A DNA stretch of 64,000 nt from CAYRQP01 sp964426545 (lineage in GTDB: Bacteria > Fermentibacterota > Fermentibacteria > Fermentibacterales > JCC-6), in assembly GCA_964426545.1 (NCBI GenBank), contig CAYRQP010000002.1:91110-155109 (forward strand), written 5' to 3'. The stretch's first letter is position 1. Every line of letters begins with the position of its first letter. The notes below the pieces were generated by a model, which worked only from the letters and a program-made list of their open reading frames with translations, did not search any database and had not been told where the DNA came from. Positions 59,287 to 64,000 of the stretch are shown piece after piece. A program made the translations under genes and the position numbers.

Positions 59287-60165
59287 ATGAAATTTCTACT
59301 GGATCGTATCGAAAATGAAGAAGTACTGATTTCCGACGGAGCACTTGGGACAATGCTGTTCGATGCAGGTATGAAACCCGGAAAATGCCCTGAACTGCTT
59401 GTACTTGAGAACCCCGGACTTCTTCAGTCCATCGCTTTGAAGTACATGCACGCCGGCGCAGACATAATTCACACAAACACCTTTGGTGCTTCTCCGCTCA
59501 AACTATCTGACTATGGTCTGGAAGATATGACAGAAGAGATAAATCGTAATGCTGTCGAACTCCTGCGGGAGACCGCAGGTGACTCTGCATACATATCAGG
59601 CTCCTGCGGACCGACTGGAAAACTGATGTTACCGTACGGAAATACGGAACCGGAAGAAGTTTTAGCCGGTTATGGGCAGCAGATAAAATCTCTTATCGAT
59701 GCAGGAGTGGATATCATCTGCATAGAAACCATGATAGACCTTCGTGAAGCAGTACTGGCAATAAAGGCAGCTCGAACAGTATCATCTGAAATTCCGATAA
59801 TGACAACCATGACTTTCGATAGAACACCCAACGGATTTTTCACAATCTGGGGGGCAAGTATCTCTGATGCTATAAACGGTCTTCAGGATGCAGGTGCTGA
59901 TATTGTCGGGTCGAACTGCGGAAACGGCATTGAGACAATGGTGGATATTGCCCGCTGTTTCCGGAAGAAAACTTCCCTGCCAATACTCATTCAATCCAAT
60001 GCAGGGCAGCCCAAAATGAAATCTGGAATAATTACTTATTTAGAATCTTCGGAATTGTTTGCAGAGAAAGCCCGTGAACTGGTGGATATCGGTATCTCAA
60101 TAATCGGAGGATGCTGCGGCACAACCCCTGAACACATCAAGGCAATCTCGACCGCAATTAAGTAG
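59287..60165 (+). CDS. Homocysteine S-methyltransferase (MetH N-terminal module)
   Basis: A 292-residue zinc enzyme equal to the first domain of MetH. Start: ISDGALGTMLFDAGM; ADIIHTNTFGASPLKL; zinc ligands Cys211 (GSNCGNG), Cys276 and Cys277 (GGCCGTTPEH). No folate, B12 or activation domain is attached; these functions are either in the three preceding genes or replaced by the MttB-like protein. It should accept methyl from the corrinoid protein and make methionine. Confidence 0.9.
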   Translation: MKFLLDRIENEEVLISDGALGTMLFDAGMKPGKCPELLVLENPGLLQSIALKYMHAGADIIHTNTFGASPLKLSDYGLEDMTEEINRNAVELLRETAGDSAYISGSCGPTGKLMLPYGNTEPEEVLAGYGQQIKSLIDAGVDIICIETMIDLREAVLAIKAARTVSSEIPIMTTMTFDRTPNGFFTIWGASISDAINGLQDAGADIVGSNCGNGIETMVDIARCFRKKTSLPILIQSNAGQPKMKSGIITYLESSELFAEKARELVDIGISIIGGCCGTTPEHIKAISTAIK

Positions 60166-60185
60166 GGACACCTTACCCCCCATAA

Positions 60186-60208
60186 TTAAGAGGGACAGTC
60201 CCTCTTAA
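60186..60208. repeat. REP-like palindrome
   Basis: TTAAGAGGGAC (60186-60196), one base, GTCCCTCTTAA (60198-60208). It lies 20 bases after the methionine operon and resembles the RAYT repeats at 24072 in its GGGAC core. Confidence 0.85.
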
Positions 60209-60219
60209 ATTGAAATAGT

Positions 60220-60239
60220 CGGCAACTCGAAGGTTGCCG
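60220..60239. terminator. Hairpin, possible terminator
   Basis: CGGCAAC (60220-60226), loop TCGAAG, GTTGCCG (60233-60239). It lies between the convergent methionine operon and repeat-protein gene, with a weak pyrimidine run after it (GCTTCC). Confidence 0.45.
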
Positions 60240-60260
60240 GCTTCCGTCATTTATGGCACC

Positions 60261-60291
60261 GTGACACTCAATTCTGAGAATTAAGTGTCAC
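60261..60291. repeat. REP-like palindrome, third type
   Basis: GTGACACT (60261-60268) with AGTGTCAC (60284-60291), and inside it AATTC-TGA-GAATT. Only one position pair mismatches. It lies 15 bases beyond the stop of the large minus-strand gene. Confidence 0.85.
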
Positions 60292-60305
60292 AGTACCTAT
60301 GAGAG

Positions 60306-63300
60306 TTATCTTATAACTACGACCTGTCTCGTATCCACAAACCCACCAGCCTGCATTCTGCAGAAGTAGGTACCTGTAGGAAGGTTATTTACCCGTATAG
60401 AATAAGTACCTGCTGATGTTTCGCTATCAAGTGGTGTAGCAGCAAGTCGTCCTGTGAGGTCATATATACTGATGTTGACATGTGTCATCGAAGGTATGCT
60501 GAAATTCACAGAGAAGGTTCCTGCAGCAGGATTTGGTGTTATCGGCAGAAGTTCGAATACTCCTACACCGCCACCATCTCCTTCACCCTTACTGCCTATA
60601 GTGAAGTTCTCACCCCACCCGTAGTTACCTAGATTGTCTTCAACTCTTATGCGGAAGTCAGATCCGGTACCCCAACCGGGTGACACAAAGTCAATCCGTT
60701 TGTAGTAGTTTGTATTGGGTACCCATCCGGGTGAATAGTCATCGACATAGATGCCACCTTTATACACCTTGATAATAACACTGTCACCACCGAGGGGTTC
60801 GAAGGAATCAAAAATAGACATTTCGTCCCGACCTTCATCAGTACCAGTACTGATGCCATAATTCCAGATTACATAGGTTCTGGTCAAGTAATGATACCAG
60901 ACTGTAGACGAATCAGGTTTAGACACATTGATAACATCTTCACCACTACTGATGTAGAATTCCTGACTCCAACCCCAGTTGCCGAGTTCATCCATTACCT
61001 TGATCTGATAACCGATTCCGGTTCCCCAGGAAGCAGGAATAGCGGCACTGCGTTTATAGAAGCCCCAGTTGCTAATGTACCCACCGGTAACATCACCGGT
61101 ATAAATACCGTCTTTGTAGATTTCCATACTGATACTGTCACCGGACAGTGGACTCTCGAGCGTTGTTGTGAATACCCAGGCAACAAGCACCTTCTCTTCT
61201 CCGGTTGTCCAGATATCCATACTGTCGGGTTTGAAGACATTTATTATTTCATTCCCGCTGTTGATGGTGAAATAGTTACTGTAGCCGTAGTTACCATCTT
61301 CATCTATTACCTTCAGCTGATAGTTGCTACCTCCCGGAAGCGTCAGCGGTCCGGGAAGAGGGGTTTTGTGCTTAAAACGGGATTTGTTAGGTACCCAGTC
61401 ATCGGTGTAGTCGTGTATGTAGACTCCGTCTTTCCAGATTTCGATATACACACTGTCCTCGAAAAGAGCTCCATTATCGGCAGGATTAGTCCACAGACAA
61501 AGAGTGGTTTTCTGATAGTGATTCCATACTGTTCCGGTCGTAGGATAATTGATAGCGATATTTGCCTCTCCGGTAAGGGAGAACTCTTCGCTCCATCCCC
61601 AATCACTGAAATTATCGACTATCTTAATCCGATAATCCGAACCAGTTAACCAATCTGCAGGAACCGGTCCCGGATAAATCCAGGAGCCGTCATTGGCGGT
61701 TGCTACAGCAAGCTGGGCGTATGGCATATTGGATTTGTATACATAAATATCTACCGTGGTGCTTGTAAGTCCGGTTACTTCCCAGGTGATATCATGATTG
61801 CTTGAAGTACGACTCCATGTAGTTGATGAAGTTGGTTCAGTCACAACAATTATCTCGATAGTACTTATTGAGAAAGCTTCACTCCACCCATAGTTACCGT
61901 TCTCATCATACACCTTGAGAGTGTAGTCAGTGCCGGTGCCCCAGGATGCAGGGATTCCTTCTGTGCGTGTGTAACTTCCGGTATTTGACAGGTATTCTCC
62001 GTAGTTATCTACATAGACCCCGCCTTTGTAGAGATCTATTGTAATGTTACCATACTCTGTGGCAGGAGTAGACCAATCGACAGTTGTGTTTTCTTCATAG
62101 TGGTCCCAGGTGTCAGGGGTTATAACTGTTATCAGTTCCTGACCGCTCGAAGGTATTATGGAGAACTGTGGAGTAATTCCTTCATCTCCATAATTGTCCT
62201 TTATCCAGATGTAGTAACGATTATCGGCACTCCAGGTCGGGATGGCATCTGTAAAGGTGAAACTCCCGTCATTCGCAGTTCCGATTACGATATCTTCGAA
62301 GACCATCGTATACCAGTTGGCAATCTTAATATCGACCGTGGTGCTGAGCAGACCCGTTGTATCCCATTCGATCGCATTATCGGTCGAATAATGCATCCAC
62401 TCCGTCAATGCGGTGGGCTCGGTTATTTCAATATCTTCATATATATCTATTTCAAAGAATTCACTCCAGCCGTAGTTACCGCTCTCGTCATAAACCTTAA
62501 TCTTGTATTCTTCATCCCCCGGCCACGACGGGTCGATACCTTCGCTGCGGATGTAGCTGCCATCATTGGCTGTCCAGTCTGCATAGTTGCCGACGAATAC
62601 TTCATAATAGTCATAGAGATCTATTTTGATACTGTCACTCGAAAGAATCGTAGGATAACTCCATGTGACTTCCGTGTCTGTCTCATAATGTATCCAGTAT
62701 GTCTCGGAGGTCGGGGAGGTTACGGTAATCACTTCAGCGCCCGACGACTCAACCACGGAGAAGCTGGCACTCCAGCCCCAATCACCATAGTTGTCGACTA
62801 TCTTTAGCTGGTAGTCAGAGCCAACTGCCCAGGCATCTGTGATTACATCAGGATAGATGTAACTGCCGTCATTGTCTGTGCCGGCTACAAGCGTATCTAC
62901 AAGTACGGAATCCTTGTAAAGAACAATATCAAGTGTTGTACCCGAAAGCCCTGTTGTATCCCAGGCAATTGAGTTATCCGTACTGTAGTACACCCATTCG
63001 GTTATTGCAGTAGGCTCGGTTATTGTGATTACTTCTGCTGTGCTTACTGCAAAAGCTTCACTCCACCCGTAGTTACCGTTCTCATCATAAACCTTGAGAG
63101 TGTAGTCAGTGCCGGTGCCCCAGGATGCAGGGATTCCTTCTGTGCGTGTGTAACTTCCATTATTAGTTACAGCGGATGCGTAAGTGTCCACCAACACACC
63201 GCCTTTATAAAGGTTTATTGTGATGTTACCGTTACTTACAGGAGAGCCGTCCCTGTTTATATCTAAGGCAGCATTAGGATTACTCATGAGAGAAAGAAGA

Positions 63301-64000
63301 GCAGGATAACTCCATGTGACTTCGGTATTTGTCTCGTAGTGCAGCCACTCTGTTGCAGATGTAGGTGCGCTTACGGTGATTACTTCTGCGTTGGAAGACT
63401 CCACTACTGAGAAGTAATCACTGAATGCTGAATTAGCGAGATCATCTTCGATGTAGATTCTGTACTGTGTCCCTGCTGTCCAGGACGAAGGAACAGGACC
63501 TGCATAACTCCAGGAACCGTCGTTGGTTGTGGATGCCGTAAGTGTATCGACAACGCTTGCGCCGTTGTAAAGAACAACACTGACATTCGTCCCGCTAAAC
63601 TGCTGCCATTCGATGGGTAGGTTCTCGTCGTAATGCGTCCAGGTGGTTGCAGAATCCGGCAGGGTAACTTCCAGAACCTCAAATCCGATGACGGAAACAT
63701 TGTCATCCAACAAATTCGTCACATACACACAATCACCTGATGGAAGGGAGCAAATTGCACGCGGGATATATCCAACAGGCACCGTCGCAACAACGGTGTT
63801 ATCTGAGGTGCGGATTACGGAAACATTGTCATCAGACGTATTAGTCACATACACATAATCACCTGAGGAAAGGGAGCAGATTCCAAACGGGAAATCCCCA
63901 ACAGCCACCGTCGCAACGACGGTGTTGTCTGAGGTACGGATTACAGAAACATTATCATCATCAGAATTCGTCACATATACAAAATCACCTGATGGAAGGG
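60306..64000 (-). CDS. Giant surface protein: YVTN propeller, ten Ig-like repeats, type IX-style tail (5' partial)
   Basis: The frame is open through the right edge, so the N-terminus is missing; at least 1230 residues are visible. The first part holds YVTN beta-propeller repeats (VYVTNxxDDNVSVIRTSDNTVVATV). Ten repeats of about 95-110 residues follow, each with the plan ITxxxPTSxTxWxHY...W...VDxY...NDGSY...ASWGTGTDYxLKVYDxxGNYGWSExF. They resemble the Ser/Thr-rich Kre9/Knh1-type domain found in secreted proteins. The last about 85 residues (LLPITPNPAAG...ISIYDLTGRLAA...LPTGTYFCRM...VVVIR) are a type IX-style sorting domain. It is probably an exported surface or adhesion protein. Two repeat segments are nearly identical in DNA. 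Confidence 0.85.
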   Translation of the reverse strand, partial: LPSGDFVYVTNSDDDNVSVIRTSDNTVVATVAVGDFPFGICSLSSGDYVYVTNTSDDNVSVIRTSDNTVVATVPVGYIPRAICSLPSGDCVYVTNLLDDNVSVIGFEVLEVTLPDSATTWTHYDENLPIEWQQFSGTNVSVVLYNGASVVDTLTASTTNDGSWSYAGPVPSSWTAGTQYRIYIEDDLANSAFSDYFSVVESSNAEVITVSAPTSATEWLHYETNTEVTWSYPALLSLMSNPNAALDINRDGSPVSNGNITINLYKGGVLVDTYASAVTNNGSYTRTEGIPASWGTGTDYTLKVYDENGNYGWSEAFAVSTAEVITITEPTAITEWVYYSTDNSIAWDTTGLSGTTLDIVLYKDSVLVDTLVAGTDNDGSYIYPDVITDAWAVGSDYQLKIVDNYGDWGWSASFSVVESSGAEVITVTSPTSETYWIHYETDTEVTWSYPTILSSDSIKIDLYDYYEVFVGNYADWTANDGSYIRSEGIDPSWPGDEEYKIKVYDESGNYGWSEFFEIDIYEDIEITEPTALTEWMHYSTDNAIEWDTTGLLSTTVDIKIANWYTMVFEDIVIGTANDGSFTFTDAIPTWSADNRYYIWIKDNYGDEGITPQFSIIPSSGQELITVITPDTWDHYEENTTVDWSTPATEYGNITIDLYKGGVYVDNYGEYLSNTGSYTRTEGIPASWGTGTDYTLKVYDENGNYGWSEAFSISTIEIIVVTEPTSSTTWSRTSSNHDITWEVTGLTSTTVDIYVYKSNMPYAQLAVATANDGSWIYPGPVPADWLTGSDYRIKIVDNFSDWGWSEEFSLTGEANIAINYPTTGTVWNHYQKTTLCLWTNPADNGALFEDSVYIEIWKDGVYIHDYTDDWVPNKSRFKHKTPLPGPLTLPGGSNYQLKVIDEDGNYGYSNYFTINSGNEIINVFKPDSMDIWTTGEEKVLVAWVFTTTLESPLSGDSISMEIYKDGIYTGDVTGGYISNWGFYKRSAAIPASWGTGIGYQIKVMDELGNWGWSQEFYISSGEDVINVSKPDSSTVWYHYLTRTYVIWNYGISTGTDEGRDEMSIFDSFEPLGGDSVIIKVYKGGIYVDDYSPGWVPNTNYYKRIDFVSPGWGTGSDFRIRVEDNLGNYGWGENFTIGSKGEGDGGGVGVFELLPITPNPAAGTFSVNFSIPSMTHVNISIYDLTGRLAATPLDSETSAGTYSIRVNNLPTGTYFCRMQAGGFVDTRQVVVIR
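61873..61979. repeat. Near-identical internal repeat, copy 1
   Basis: Matches 63052-63158 with about two differences in 107 bases, whereas other repeats of the same gene are much more diverged. It encodes the segment RTEGIPASWGTGTDYTLKVY and its flanks. Confidence 0.85.
63052..63158. repeat. Near-identical internal repeat, copy 2
   Basis: Partner of 61873-61979, 1.18 kb away in the same reading frame and orientation. Confidence 0.85.

Noticed and set aside
62100..62807. 235-residue plus-strand open frame
   Set aside because: Antisense to the repeat protein; its regularity reflects the repeats on the other strand.
60306..63974. Tandem repeats as a CRISPR array or satellite
   Set aside because: The repeats are about 300 bases, diverged, and in one continuous reading frame.

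Overview
The window looks like a metagenome-derived chromosome segment of an uncultured Gram-negative anaerobe. It encodes several outer-membrane beta-barrels, many SPII lipoproteins, and large secreted proteins ending in FlgD-like or type IX-style C-terminal sorting domains. Together with the energy genes (Mrp/complex-I hybrid, Fd-EtfA, Rex) this points to the FCB superphylum or a neighbouring candidate phylum; the exact phylum is inference. A 100-N scaffold gap at 55997-56096 shows it is assembled sequence. I saw no tRNA, rRNA or CRISPR.

Layout. 1-1675: end of an outer-membrane barrel and a lipoprotein. 1773-3948: a short TrmN6-like methylase facing a decayed asparagine synthetase, whose 3' end is fused to the tail of a UDP-galactopyranose-mutase-like oxidoreductase. 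4042-8219: envelope sugar and lipid genes (GT39-like transferase, RfbD-like reductase with no ordinary start codon, GmhA, LPG-synthase-type membrane protein, FmdB zinc ribbon), interrupted by a perfect 50-bp palindrome. 8248-18573: an orphan sugar-type binding protein, then a tight cluster of secreted OB-fold protein, three barrels (one with a ComEA-type HhH domain), 5'-nucleotidase (with an 11-G tract), FAD oxidoreductase and DUF2085 protein. 18646-24070: four tandem sulfatase-like lipoproteins with Thr where the formylglycine Cys/Ser should be. 24072-24926: a RAYT (REP-associated tyrosine transposase) element with REP repeats.

24921-35793 (minus strand): a translationally coupled 13-gene operon, rex first, encoding an Mbx/Mrp-type membrane oxidoreductase: MnhE, F, G, MbhD, an MbhE/F fusion, MnhC, a fused double antiporter, NuoH, B, C, D, and a NuoI-GltD-like Fe-S flavoprotein fusion. 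35992-43551: a secreted protein, DUF3006, RsmI, an inositol-lipid pair (CDP-alcohol phosphatidyltransferase and Ino1), Tmk, CtpA, a phosphohexomutase and YceD. 43614-49132: rpmF-plsX-fabH-fabG-acpP-fabF-rnc, without fabD. 49134-52292: acyl-CoA dehydrogenase with EtfB and ferredoxin-EtfA (CarCDE-like order). 52300-56197: two FGE-fold lipoproteins, a PHP phosphoesterase and small NTF2/DUF4878-type proteins.

56298-60165 is the most striking part. A structured leader (three-way junction with complementary loops) precedes a four-gene operon of an MttB-family methyltransferase, a MetH-activation-domain protein, a corrinoid protein and a homocysteine methyltransferase. This reads as a dissected methionine synthase that takes its methyl group from a quaternary amine rather than methyl-folate. 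60186-60291 holds several palindromes, and 60306-64000 (minus) is a giant YVTN plus ten-repeat surface protein running off the right edge.

Physiologically the window suggests a fermentative or sulfur/NAD-linked anaerobe that couples ferredoxin and NAD(P)H redox chemistry to ion pumping, with redox control through Rex, and has an elaborate outer envelope.
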